Source of the DNA: Apostichopus japonicus
Lineage: Eukaryota; Echinodermata; Holothuroidea; Aspidochirotida; Stichopodidae
Direction of reading: 5' to 3'
DNA length: 64,000 nt
NCBI RefSeq assembly: GCF_037975245.1
Contig: NC_092567.1
Coordinates: forward strand, 3,147,214-3,211,213
In this document: piece after piece, positions 1-11,492 of the stretch
Numbering within the stretch: position 1 is the stretch's first letter
How the letters are laid out: each line of letters begins with the position of its first letter
The notes under the pieces: generated by a model
The model's database searches: none
What the model was told of the DNA's origin: nothing
Seen by the model: the letters and a program-made list of their open reading frames with translations, nothing else
Position numbers and translations under genes: made by a program

Positions 1-323
1 ATTTTACACCTTCCGTGTATCATGAAACATTCTTTTGTTTCAGAAAATTGATTTGCAAAACTCCAGGCCAAAGTACTAGCCAAGTAATAATGAGTATGAA
101 ATAACACATATGCCTACCTAGCATGGCTGCATAATGCAACTTACATCCCCGAGCCAAACTTTCAGTATGCAACAACCCTACTAGTACTACACACTCTACA
201 TATGGGTTGTAAGTTACCGTAACACAACGCACAATACGGTTTAGGGTGTTCCGCGAATTCCAACAACACATGCACAAAATGGACTGGATTTTGTTTTTAA
301 ATGCTTCGTTAATAAATTCTTAC

Positions 324-598
324 CACGTTGTATGTTCCTTGCAATGGTTTCGAACGGATTTCTTCTTCGATATGTTGTGGAGCTTCAATTTCGGCTCGTT
401 TAACAGGCTCGAACTGATACGGTTCTAACACCTCCGCTCCACCCTCAACGTTCGGTTCAATATTGGAATGATCATCGCCTTCACTCTCTGCTTCGAATAT
501 GAGAAAGGGCACTCTAATTATAGCCCAATTTCACTGCCTAGTGAAGAACCATTATCACTTTGAACTTCGGTTGCCGCAATTGGTTCTGGATCCGCCAT
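324..598 (-). pseudogene. First exon of a P2X7-C-terminal-like (P2RX7-like) protein, frameshifted
   Basis: A minus-strand exon opens with ATG at 598 (MADPEPIAATEVQ) and ends at a good GTAAGA donor just below 324. The opening frame hits a stop near 520. The rest reads on in another frame as an acidic stretch containing NIEPNVEGG and VLEPYQFEPVKR, so about one indel separates the two halves. From memory, an acidic leader followed by a '.PYQFEP' motif precedes the cysteine-rich zinc-binding module of invertebrate proteins annotated as 'P2X purinoceptor 7-like', many of which are transposon-associated. The zinc-binding exon would lie left of the window or in unrecognised sequence at 1-320. Expression and identity are inferred; the frameshift makes this most likely a pseudogene. 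Confidence 0.45.
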
Positions 599-1769
599 TT
601 CACAGGAAATTTTGATTTGATATCGCACTTGTGATCGGTGTTTTGTTTAGTAACTACTAGTGGTATGTGTACTTGTCTACTGTGTACGTGAATGGTATAT
701 TCGGAGGATCGTAAATGTGTTCAAAACGTGACGTCACATGACGTCATGCGAATCGGAAAATTTTCGAGTAAACAAAGTTTCAAACGCCGAAAAGGGTAAA
801 TTCATTCTCAATTTTCGACTTGAAAAATCAAGTTTTAAACTAGCAGAATGGTTGATACATGTTCTAGAGAACATTCTTTGATGGATCCCAAAAATATAGG
901 ACTTTGAAATTTTCGTGTCATGGCCACTTTAATTATATTGACAAACGATACAGACTCTACGATGTTAGTTATAGCGACCTTTTGAGAAATAACGATAATA
1001 AATGTGCCATGTGGTTAGGAGGGGGTGGGGGGTGGGGGCTGATCGAGTCGTGAACCTGCTTGTTAGCAGAATAATTCCGGAATAAACAAACATAAACAGT
1101 ATTTTAATAAATGCAGTTAACGTAAGAAAAGACAAGCAAATTATTTTCAGAATGAAAGCATTTCTGAAAAAAGGCCAAACTAAGAGGAGGTGAAGCTGAC
1201 TTTACTGTGAAGCTGCACCGAGCATGGCAATACCACCCTCCTGGGAGAAACTAAGATAATATACAAATATAATATATTGTATAAGAATACATAGTATAGT
1301 AGATTTATTAATGCAATTTGACACAAGGACGTATATTAAATGAGTGTGAACTGTGTCAAAACTCAATAACATCAATGTCAGATTATATATAGTGAATTCC
1401 CAAAACAATATCAGGAATATTGCCCGAATTTCCACGTCAATAACTTGCTTGGGTCTGTTATCCATCACCCCCCCCCCCCCCCCCCCTTGCATACTTCGCC
1501 TATGAATATTTCTCAATCGGGCGGTACCATCCTCTTCCGTTAGAGCAACATAAATGTAACATGTCACGAAAATTACATCAGGCATTAATAAATTAGACAA
1601 GATTAAAGCAAGAAGCGGACATATGATTGTGTTCACACATATTTCTTGGGTTTATACCGAGTTGTGTACTATCATGTGTAACATATATGACTTCAGAACC
1701 TGACACCAGCGACGTAAATAATATACTCACTGATTGGGCAATTGCTCTCCCAGTAAATCCTTGTGCCCG
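599..1769. other. Non-coding stretch with G and C homopolymer tracts
   Basis: No gene is supported here. Two CRE-type TGACGTCA octamers lie at 729 and 739, a G-rich tract near 1019-1040, and a pure C run near 1468-1486. A minus-strand open frame at 1202-1636 reads through the C run as poly-glycine. It contains two short protein-like pieces (LTEEDGTARLRNIHR and SQEGGIAMLGAASQ) that could be exon remnants, but I could not confirm splice sites on both sides. Confidence 0.4.
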
Positions 1770-1780
1770 CACTGAAAAAA

Positions 1781-2050
1781 TAAACTAGTCAATATTGCCA
1801 CGGACTAACGTTAAATTAGTCTGTAACGTTAGTTAATGCACACGGACTAGCAAAAATCTTCGTTTCATCGCTGCTTCTTAGTCAGTTTACACTGACTAAG
1901 GAAAATATAATCGCAGCTTGGTCGGTGGCGACGGACTAAGGTATTTTAACCCATGGACTAAGAACGATACGGACACCCGATTTACGCCATAATCGTAGCT
2001 TAGTCGGTGTCGACGGACTAATGTATTTTAACCCAATTCGATTCACTTCA
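1781..2050. repeat. E1 left subterminal GACTA-word array
   Basis: GACTA and its complement recur roughly every 10-40 bp in both orientations (for example ggactaac, ttagtcagt, gactaagg, ttagtcggtg). A longer unit around 'cttRgtcggtg.cgacggacta' occurs twice, near 1917 and 1998. The mirror-image array lies at 16113-16495. Arrays of this type are typical transposase-binding regions. Confidence 0.75.
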
Positions 2051-2257
2051 ATTTGGAAACCGAGAGGCAACGGCAGCTTGCTGGACTTGGCATAGTTTCA
2101 TACGATCACTCTAAGCAACTTTCAACCGTAAATCATCCAAGAAGGTCTTTAGAAGAATGGAGGTATTAACTGCCATCATCGGCCTACCTGTTATTCCTTT
2201 AACTTGAAGGTAAAATTAAAGTTAATTGTTAGGCCACTGGCACTACACTCTAAGAAA

Positions 2258-2735
2258 ATATGGTTCCACATAGAACCAAAACTGGTTCTTGGACTTGTCC
2301 CGTATGCAGAACCTTCAATGGTTCTTAACGAGAACCCTTTTCATGATGGTTCTAATAAGAACCCTACGAAATGGTTCTCGAAAGAACCATAAAAGGTTCT
2401 TTCATTTTGTCCCGTATGCAGAACCCCTAAGGTTCTATCAAGAACTTTTATGACTAAGGTTCTTTTGAGAACCCCTTTGAATGGTTCTCGAAAGAACCAT
2501 AAAAGGTTCTTTCATTTTGTCCCGTATGCAGAACCCCTAAGGTTCTATCAAGAACTTTTATGACTAAGGTTCTTTTGAGAACCCCTTTGAAATGGTTCTC
2601 ACCAGAACCATAAAAGGTTCTTTCAATTTGTAGCTGTGTGCAGAACCCTTAAGGTTCTACCGAGAACCTTTTCAAATATGGTTCCCAGGGGAACCCCTTT
2701 GAAATGGTTCTCAAAAGTTCTTTGGAAGGTTCTTA
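2258..2735. repeat. E2 left subterminal array, 110-bp tandem units of GGTTCT/AGAACC
   Basis: A unit of 110-111 bp starts at 2372, 2482 and 2593, the first two nearly identical. It contains imperfect palindromes such as GGTTCTCGAAAGAACC. Hexamer spacing is irregular, so the word rather than the spacing seems to be conserved. Translation gives an open but meaningless frame. Confidence 0.8.
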
Positions 2736-3447
2736 CTTTTTACTGTTCACAGAAGCCATGAAGACCAGAAAATAGTATTAAGTTGCAGCTATTGTGAGAT
2801 GTGTACAATTTTTGCTTAAAAATAATGTCAGAAGTCTGATGATGTTCTGTCAACTTGCAAATAACTTTATTCACTTTAAAATTCAGCAAACCACGAAACA
2901 AACAAATCTTGTCAATTATCTATTGCATGAAATATCAATTAGATTCAAAATGCTGAAATACAATAAAAAGACATTACCTTTCGTCATATCACAACAGCTT
3001 TGTGATTTACATCCAAAAATTGTAGAATGAGCTGATATACAATGTGGAATTATTCAATCACTTAACAGTTCTCTGAGGAATGCAATGTTGGGATTAGGCC
3101 AAATGCTGTATGCTTTGTACATGCACAATCATGAAATACAAACTAAAGAATAACTCAATAACAACTGCACTACACCACAAGATATTCAAACATGCAAGTG
3201 CATGTAAGTGAAATTAATCAGGTGAAACAATGTGTTCTCAAAGACTTCTCCTACATTTACTATAAGCTGTGTAGTGGTCATTTACTCATCCCTGCTAATT
3301 CGACTAGTATACTGCGATTCAGTGTGATATTACAATCCCACCTACAATTTTTGTGAACCAACACTGAAAGCTTTGATGTATGTTGTTCTGGCTTATCTTG
3401 TAGCAGTTACCTTATACCTCAATGGAATGTACATATTTCCAGCACTC
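2736..3447. other. Unannotated E2 interior
   Basis: AT-rich sequence between the left word array and the C2H2 frame. No exon with paired splice sites or recognisable protein was seen on either strand. It may be the 3' untranslated region of the minus-strand transcript. Confidence 0.35.
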
Positions 3448-3616
3448 CTATATGGTATCCAGAGCATGATAATAATTCTCTTCACCTGGTGAAAAGGTTA
3501 ACCACTCAGTGGTTCTTCTGACTTTATAGGCAATGTAATGTTCTACAAATGTTTCTGCCATCATTATGCAGCTGCATATAAGCCACATATTACAAGAATA
3601 TAAGATATACTTGACT

Positions 3617-3867
3617 TCAACAAATAAATGGGATTTCTTCTTCATGAAGCAACTCAACCACAAAGCAATCATTATGTTCCTCAGCTTCAGGTTCTTGTGA
3701 ATGCCGAGCATTGTGGCAACGACGGATATGTTTTCTGTAAGATCCCATTTTGCGATATTGGGTTGATGTGCATGAGCTATTTCGAGGTGTCGACAAAGCT
3801 TCTGCAGTGAGAAAAAATGCCATTGACGAGTACCCCTGCAAAAGTCACAGTCATATGGAATATGCAT
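3617..3867 (-). pseudogene. C2H2 zinc-finger protein remnant, frameshifted
   Basis: Reading the minus strand from ATG at 3867, the frame MHIPYDCDFC...KLCRHLEIAHAH contains a C-x2-C...H-x4-H zinc finger (the C-to-H spacing is longer than usual). After about 40 residues the protein-like sequence moves to another frame, which contains GSYRKHIRRCHNARH, the back half of a second finger, then an acidic stretch that stops at 3617. The start lies 19 nt downstream of the stop of the gene A terminal exon on the same strand, so both could be on one transcript. A splice-like TTCCACAG just before the ATG offers an alternative. C2H2 proteins of this sort accompany related transposons in other animals (from memory). 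Binding of the GGTTCT words is a hypothesis only. Confidence 0.5.
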
Positions 3868-3886
3868 TGTGCTGTGGAAATTTGAT

Positions 3887-6800
3887 TCATATCAATGCAG
3901 AAAGCAGTCGCAGTATTGGAGTTGGTATTTTTGGCCCCTCATCTTCTTTCTTGATACTCATCATGTAACGTTGTAGGAATCCCAGAGTGTTGGCTGCCTC
4001 TGGGGGGTACTCGATCCCATGCGCATAGTACACGGCCATCAAGAGTATTACTCCATACCAGATGCTGGAAATCCCTTGACAGACTTGTCATCCTTCGGCC
4101 CATACAGAGATGGCATCAGGTTTGATGGTACTACACTGTAGCACTTAAACTGGTGATGGTGACACTATCTCCTGAAAAAGGAAATGATAGATAACAATTA
4201 GAGTACATTGACATATGGTTGACCACAAAAATTCCATTGTTAACTCTGGGACTGTCTTATGTGTCAGAGTTATGGTGGTACTATTTTTTTTCAATAGCTG
4301 CAGGCAATTTTGTGCCAAACATATTGTGAACATTTTGCAGGTATCGGCACTCGGCAGAGTTAGTAAAAAAAAACAATATACAAGTGAAAACCAAGCGGCT
4401 GATTCACATCTAAAGGCAGGACTGTTTGGGATTTTGAACGCAACTGCACGGTTAAAGTGAACATTGACACTGTCAATGTGTATTTTCTAATGGTAGTGAT
4501 TACATTTCCCCATATACTGTGTTTTTCCCCTTTTCTGTTCAAATTCCAGTGTCTACACTGTATGTATTACAAGGGTAGAGCACATTGTTAGTAACGGCGG
4601 CCTCCGTGTGAGAAGTCAGACCATAGATCGGGGTCCAGACCTCTGAAGGGGGGGGGGGTTTCACTTCGCATACCCGATCACAGGATACTCCCTGACTGCC
4701 GGGCTGTTGGGTGCTCAGTGATTGCACTCTTCTGCTATCTCTAGAACACAGGGAGTCTGACCATGGGTGTTCCAGGAATGCATTCGCTACCAGCTCCCAG
4801 AGCGGGTACTCAAGCTATACTGTATAATCATTGATCATTGTCAGGTCCTTTAGTTGGCTGGCGTCAAGCCTCACAATGCCAGATGCAGCCCTCCTTGGCA
4901 TCCTGAAAATACGAGCCTTATACTTACAATAGACAATCTTTGATCACTCCTGAAGAACTGAGAGTTCCAAAATGACATAATCAATTGAATACAGGCACAC
5001 CTTAAATGTTAAACAGCAGCAACAACCTATCTGCTCCTGGACAAATGGTCATTTTCACAGTAAATGGTGTAACTTTGCATTTTAAGACCTTTTGTCAGTA
5101 GTGGCCTCATGAAGCGACACAATTCAAGGACACTTTGCCACATGATAGCTTGTCAGGACATTCACAACTATTTTCATACTTTATGATGTAGTTTAAGCTT
5201 CATAAGTAGTTTTCCCCGATAATTAAGATATTTATGTACATGATTCTGGTGGAAATGTTCATGACAAATCATGTTGAAACTTTGGTGTCAGGGTGCGTCA
5301 ATTTACACCCTTTACTGTGAAAATGACCATATACAAGAGGAACTTACCTTCTTGTCCGAAACATGCAAGAACCCAGGCTTCTCGTCGAAGATGTACGGTA
5401 GAGCCATCAGAGCGACAGAATACTCCAGGTCTGCCAATAAAACCTAAGATTGGAGAATAAAGTTCTGTATCACTACATTTTCAAGTGTTACAAGGCAGCA
5501 GTCATAATCAGACAATGAGCAATGTTGTGAGAGGTTACTACCACCATGGTACAATGTATGTATGTGTCTTTGCATTGCGGTAACTGATGGAGAAATACAG
5601 AGAAGGTCAAAGACAGCTGCAGCGTATCTTCATAGATCTGGAGAGTGCCCCAAAGCGAAGTATTGAAATGCCCAAAAGAGAAAGAAGTACATCCGGCTGA
5701 TAAAGGATCTGTACGAGGGCAACCTGACCCAGGAGAATGTACCGCGAGAACCATAGATGCATCTGCCGTCACTGTCGGAGTCCACCGAGGCTCAACGTTA
5801 AAGACCGCATAACATGGCCATTCCATTATGTGTGCAAACAGAGTAGCTTTTTCCCTTTCCAACGGTACCATTTTTAAGCAAATGGGAGGTAACGTTGTTG
5901 AGAAAATTGATTTCAAACTGTGAATATCCCAGAGATGTCATTCCCAAAATAGAGCCAACAAATTCATAATTATGAGGCTTTGACGTCACCGAATGAACCA
6001 AATGAACACCAAATCTATACCCCCCCCCCCTGTGCTATTCCAACGGGGAAATGAATCAGTATCATTCGTCACTGAAATCATGAGATAGGGGGCATGAAGT
6101 CAAGATTCTCTATGAACCCTGTCCCCAATAACCATATTCTGTTGTCGGTAGTTCCAACTGCTGTGAAACCCACGATGAAGAGAAACAACATTATACTTGT
6201 GATTTTATCGGCTACACTTTTTATTTCTGGCTAGTAACTGGGATTTCCATGTTAAAGATCCTTGCTGACTTTGCTCTGGACCGGCAAAAAACGAAGTTGC
6301 TTGTATGTGAATTTCACCCACCCCATTTCGAATCCTCATGAGCCAAGGATTCTAAACAACCCAATCATCACCACTCTCTGTCCCATATGCCTGAGATAAT
6401 TTATCATAACTCGGACTGGAAGTTTATTTGTCGGCCCGACAAATAGCCTTTGAACAGTGATTTATTTTACATGAGCAGTTAGCACAAATATCCCCACGTT
6501 GGAGTAACATTGTAATTGACATTGTAATTGACGGGTTAATTGGGGTCAACTCATAGCATGCAAAATCGATCAGTTCAACATACAGAGAGCAGGCAGCAGT
6601 TCCTCTAAACTTTTTCCTCAACAACGACAGGGTTGTCGTTCGTGATTTGCACACACACTGTACATATGGAGTACTATGCCTATGTAGTATGTACTGTACA
6701 GTCAGTGTACAGTACGACAGTATGATATACGTAGGCATACTGTCAGTGTCAAATGCTGGTCGACTGCAGCTTAGCCTCTTTCTAATTACTTGTTGAATAG

Positions 6801-7435
6801 CAGATATCCAGTGTCTCAGAACCAACAAGTACAGACACCTTTTCATCCCTTATGCAATAACAGACCACTAGTACCGCCAAAAAGTAACTAGACAAATTTG
6901 AATGCAAAGAGGGCAATGATTGCACTGTGAGTACACTCTCCCTGCAATCCTAATTTCCTAACAATATTCCCCTTTCGATCAAAATTGTTTAGCTGCTCCT
7001 ACACCCCAGTAAAGTTGCTCTGCTCACACCTTATGCTCACTTGTTCACCTAATTTCCCCGTTCTCTGTCTACAATAGAACAGAGTACATGGGAGTTTGAT
7101 TGCAATTGTCTAGTTACTTTCAGGCAGTACGGTTTTTTGGACCAGTTTCTACCTAAATATCTTTATGGGTTCTCGCTTACCCTCCTGTAACTCCCGCCCA
7201 TCATTTTCCACTCTGATCGACTTACTAGTAATTGTAAGGTAAAATTATGTGATAACATACACTTCTTGTCCTCTTCAAGAAGGACTTCCTCCTCCTACCG
7301 GTAGGCACGCATCAGCTCTTTTGCTTTGGTCTTCTTGGAACTGTTCTGGATTATCTTTGGTGCATATTTTTCTAAAGCAGTCTTCATTTCAACAACAACG
7401 TTCCTCCCTGTCAGCATTTCTAACTCATTGCAAAG
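3887..7435 (-). pseudogene. Gene A copy in E2 (SAMD3-like transposon-associated protein), three 3' exons
   Basis: Three minus-strand exons are supported: 7435-7309 (ELEMLTGRNVV...TALEKYAPK), 5430-5348 (LEYSVALMALPYIFDEKPG) and the terminal exon 4171-3887 (GVILLMAVYYAHGIEYPP, ending at TGA). Intron phases are 1 and 0, exactly as in the E3 copy, and the central exon aligns with E3 without a gap over 20 residues. The terminal exon has two in-frame stops (near 4145 and 4088), so this copy is dead. The pattern resembles C-terminal regions of proteins annotated as 'sterile alpha motif domain-containing protein 3-like' in fish and invertebrates (from memory). Function is unknown. Upstream exons towards the E2 right end were not found; an exon-1-like donor (CCCCGGTGCG|GTGAGT) lies at about 10880. 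Confidence 0.7.
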
Positions 7436-10400
7436 CTGTATATGAAGATAAAAGTGAAATATATACCAAAATTAGACATGATTTGTTGAAAAGGCAGCCC
7501 ATTGGACTCCCTCCAAGCCACACTGAAAAGGAATATCCACCTGACTGATTAATTAGAGATCAGTTTTCTACTCTGCTAAGGGGTCGCAGGGTTGTGTCAG
7601 AAGTCCAACTTGAAGCTCCCTCAGCAGGTCATTTGCAGAGCTGGGATGCACAGTGAAAGTCCTATTTATACTTCACTTCCTTAAATGGCGACGCAACGGC
7701 AAAATACGCCTATATCATAAACCTACTATAATATTTGTATATGAAGTACGCATATATACTAACTGCTATGATAAAGATTCGCTAAACTGATACCATGCAC
7801 GGGAAAGCTCGTCTATGGTGGCACGCGCGTGAGTGGTATAAAATTGGCTAGCGAAGAAATAGATAAAACTTGGGGCTAAACTAATTCTGAGCTCAGAATA
7901 CAGTAACACAATGGTGATATAGCCGGCAAATGTACGCTTAAACGCCTTTGAAATACTTCTAATGAAGCCTAATTTTAATACTATATCAAATGCTAGGGAG
8001 TTCGTATCTTAGTGACAAAATTTTACATGAATATACTTGCCCACGGCACTGATTGGAGAGAATGCTATGAGCGTGTGTTTGTTTATATACCGTGAAGTTA
8101 GTTCAAATGTAGAGGACCATTCCATTATTGCGAACCGCTCCATTGACCTGGGCGCCCCCAAATCAATGTAGGTAGAAATGTGATTCACTATAGCCTAAGT
8201 ATAATTAAAACTATAATCAGCCTTTATTTCATGTCTTTGTTTCCAATTACTGTGCAGTTATCAATTCCCATTATGGACAGGTTATTTCCAGACCTGATCG
8301 ATCATTATTGGTGGAATAATTAGTGGAATAAATTGGTGGAATAATAATAATTAATAACAATCATAATAAATAATGATAATAATAATTAGTAGAATAAATA
8401 GTGAGGAATGTTTGTTTTTCGGCACTCTGAGTATTTTTTTATGAAATTAAAAATGTTGTTTTATTTCCATGGAGGGAATAACCAAAATATACTAGGTTGG
8501 GGTTATTTACAGCTTTATTAAGCAGCTGCAAAATGAGGTGGGCAAAAAATTATGTCGATGGTCTCTGTTCTGTGCTATGAGCATACAAAGGTCTGATTAG
8601 CCCAAGGGGTTAGTTGTAACATTTACTGCCGGGAATAGTTGGAACATGCACGCAAATTTGGTCATATTTGCCTATAATCATAAAAACATGCCAAAAACAC
8701 TTAAAACTTAGACTGCAAGGCCAGCAGATGTTAAAATATTCTCATTCACCAATGTTGTCTAATTTCAATGGGCTGGGATGGAAAATGTCTCCAGAATTTT
8801 GGTAGCAAAGTTATATTCTCATTTACTTCCATATAGTGAGTCTGGCTTTAATATCATTTGATATATTATAATAGGCATATACCAAGGTATCAATGTGTAT
8901 AGTTGTGATAAGTTCTCATTTATTTCTTTTGAGCAAGAATCCATCTTTCAACTAACCCACCACCCGTTCCAACTAACCCCATAGGTGGGGTTAGTTGGAA
9001 CGCCTATCACCGACACCTCACTGGATTATCTCCTGAAATATCAACAAGAGTAGTGGTTTCATGGGCTTCATTTGTGACACACAGCACACACCCTCTCACT
9101 GGATTATCTCCTGAACTATCAACAATTGTAGCAGTTTTATGGACTGCCTATCCTAACAGGATAGGGCAGTGTTTGCTGAATTGATGTTGTTTCTGAAAAT
9201 AGAGATTTTTGTGAAAAATGTTCCAACTAACGCCGCTCTTCCCACATACCCTATTCCAATACGAAGCAAACTTGCTAAATTGGGGAAGAAGAATAACACA
9301 TCAGTGGTGATCCCTGGAATGTTTTATCCATTTTGGATAGCCTACTGTAGGCCTACGTCTTCCTTTATTTTTTAGCTTGATTGTTTGTTAGCCTAGGTGG
9401 TCAACACATGGTCACGTACACCAATAAGCCTTATTCCAGATGACGTATATTGACGCGATCGCAATGCATTGTGGTATAAATTATGCCAAATTGTGGCCAG
9501 AAACATTTTGATTTAATTTTTCCTCAATTTTCTGCGTGTTAGTGATGCATTCATTCTTCATGAGCTCATCATAATGTATTCTTTTTATTATTCTATGGTT
9601 TCAATCTGTTGGTTGGTCAAAAACATATTTTATGGATATTTTAAGGTTGACTAAAGTTGGAATGTTGTCTAAAAACTGACGTTTGCCCGTGTTTGAAGCA
9701 CCCTCAGTAGCCTATATCTGGAATAAGGCTTAGGCTAGGACTATATAACAAGGTATCCGAATACTGCCGGTGCCCGAATACTGGGGACCTAACAATACGT
9801 TCCAATATTACCATAGCAACGTGTTCTAAAAGCGCTATGAACGAATAACAACTTAGCTACTTATTTTCAACCATAATATATGCAAAACAGGCTGGTTTTT
9901 CATCATCTTGACCAAATAAATCTAGATTTTGTATGATAATTCGAAATTTTCATTTCCAAGAAATTTTCGAATGGAATTGTTGTAAATTTACTCCAAGTTC
10001 TGCCTCATTCTTAGTCTTTTTTGCCGAGTACACTGCATCTGCTTAATCAGGTGTAAGCTAAGTTTGTTATTTAGGCCCCCCTCCCCCGTAACCCTAAAAT
10101 TCCGGTAAAAACGCTTATTTTTTTAAAGGATATTACCGTATCAATACTGTAGTGTAGGTATAGCCTAGGTACTGTGTGCCTGTTCACAACCGCTTGTTCC
10201 ATTAAGAACAGTAAACGGGTCTTTTTAGCAAACGTTAACTTGGAAGTTGGACAGAATTGTCTTTTTAATAGCTCCATATTTTACAATTTCGACCATAAAG
10301 ATTCATATCAGGATTGTGAGTTTGTGTATCAGATGCTAAAGGTTCGGTACAGACATCATCTGAATTTTTTTAAGGGATTTTGAAGAAATTTGTGCTGAAA

Positions 10401-11284
10401 AAGCTTAGGGGGCCTAGGTGCGCACTATACAGGCATCCCAATTCCCATGCTATAGTATAGGCTAGCCTAGGCCTACTCCATCGTATGTGGCTGAAACCCG
10501 GTTGAGCTGTGGCAGAGACAGCAAGGTTCTAGTGCTCTTTGAGACTATTATAATGTTATCGTGATTAATTAATTAAATGTCCGGTCTTCCTACAAATATG
10601 GCCTAGGCTAGGCCTATAGCCCTACAGAATTCTGTTGACTATAGAATGGGCCTAACGTTAGGCTATGCCCATACAATTATAAAGTAGGCCTAGTATACGT
10701 AGGCTAGCCGAAGCCGAATATTATTTGCTCAATGGACATTAATGTCGATGAAGGAATCGTTTGGTATTCACGTCTATTCACCAAGGGTCGACCCGATAAC
10801 TTATTAGCAGGTCTTGCGCTGGAGTTGAATTTAATTTTCGGTCTACATGTTTCTAAATTAAAACTGAAAAACTCACCGCACCGGGGCTTCAACTTCTACT
10901 CGAACATGATCGACGGTACGTGACACAAGAACTGCACGCAATATACATATAATGATGTACGTAGGTAGCACGTAGGTAACATACACAGTGCATATTATGT
11001 ACGTAAAGGTGGCGAACTTCGGTGCACTCACTATACTATTACATGTAACATGTACGTTTGGTCAGACGGAACTTTGGAGCCCGCGAAAAGTGGTCGAAAT
11101 TATTACGCAAATTCCACTCAATGCGTTGTATTCAAATAAACGATTTTGTTCACAAGTCAAAACAAATTCCATGGTAAAGTGAGAAAATGAGATTATTAAC
11201 ACTTCTATACACTTTATTATTCCCTTAAAATTACATTTCCCGATGAAAATTGCCGAACTTGTTTATTCATAGATCATGTACACA
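7436..11284. other. E2 interior without recognised exons
   Basis: Contains an AATAAT-rich patch (8310-8405); a short inverted repeat around GGGGTTAGTTGGAA with two 79-bp-spaced copies of 'actggattatctcctgaa' (8950-9125); and a TAGGCCTA-rich stretch (10400-10720). Open frames on both strands at 10704-10923 overlap and neither is recognisable. The missing 5' exons of the minus-strand gene A should lie here. Confidence 0.35.
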
Positions 11285-11489
11285 CTTGTGATAAGTACGA
11301 TTAGAACCCCTATTCGTGCAATTAGGGGTTCTTTGTGGAACCATCTTGTACCCAGAACCTTTTCTGTGTGGGTATGGAACCAAGTAGAAATCAATCAAGA
11401 ACCTTTATGGGTTCTACAAGGGCACATGGTTCTGACGAGAACCATTCTTCATTTCGAGAACCCCCTCTAGAACCCTTTTTTCTTAGAGT
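11285..11489. repeat. E2 right subterminal GGTTCT/AGAACC array
   Basis: About a dozen AGAACC or GGTTCT words in both orientations run into TTTTTTCTTAGAGTG, the inverted partner of the 2246 terminus. The array is shorter than on the left and lacks the 110-bp tandem unit. Confidence 0.75.
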
Positions 11490-11492
11490 GTA

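Larger units (their letters stand above)
2246..11490. mobile_element. Transposon E2, CACTCTAAG-ended, GGTTCT-word termini
   Basis: An exact 17-bp inverted repeat, ACTACACTCTAAGAAAA, occurs at 2242-2258 and inverted at 11478-11494. Taking CACTC as the terminus leaves TA on both sides (2244-2245 and 11491-11492), matching the TA duplication proven for E3. Both ends carry dense GGTTCT/AGAACC words. The 9.2-kb interior holds a decayed minus-strand gene A and a C2H2 frame near the left end. E2 lies inside the left subterminal region of E1, so it inserted later. Confidence 0.75.

Noticed and set aside
1202-1636. 144-codon minus-strand frame
   Set aside because: It reads through a C homopolymer as poly-Gly and includes AT-rich hydrophobic filler; only two short pieces look protein-like and they lack confirmed splice sites.
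2204-2392. Frame over the E2 left end
   Set aside because: Translation of GGTTCT/AGAACC words; no protein signal.
2372-2700. GGTTCTnnnnAGAACC palindromes as steroid-receptor response elements
   Set aside because: The word differs from AGAACAnnnTGTTCT at key positions and its abundance is explained by the transposon terminal array.
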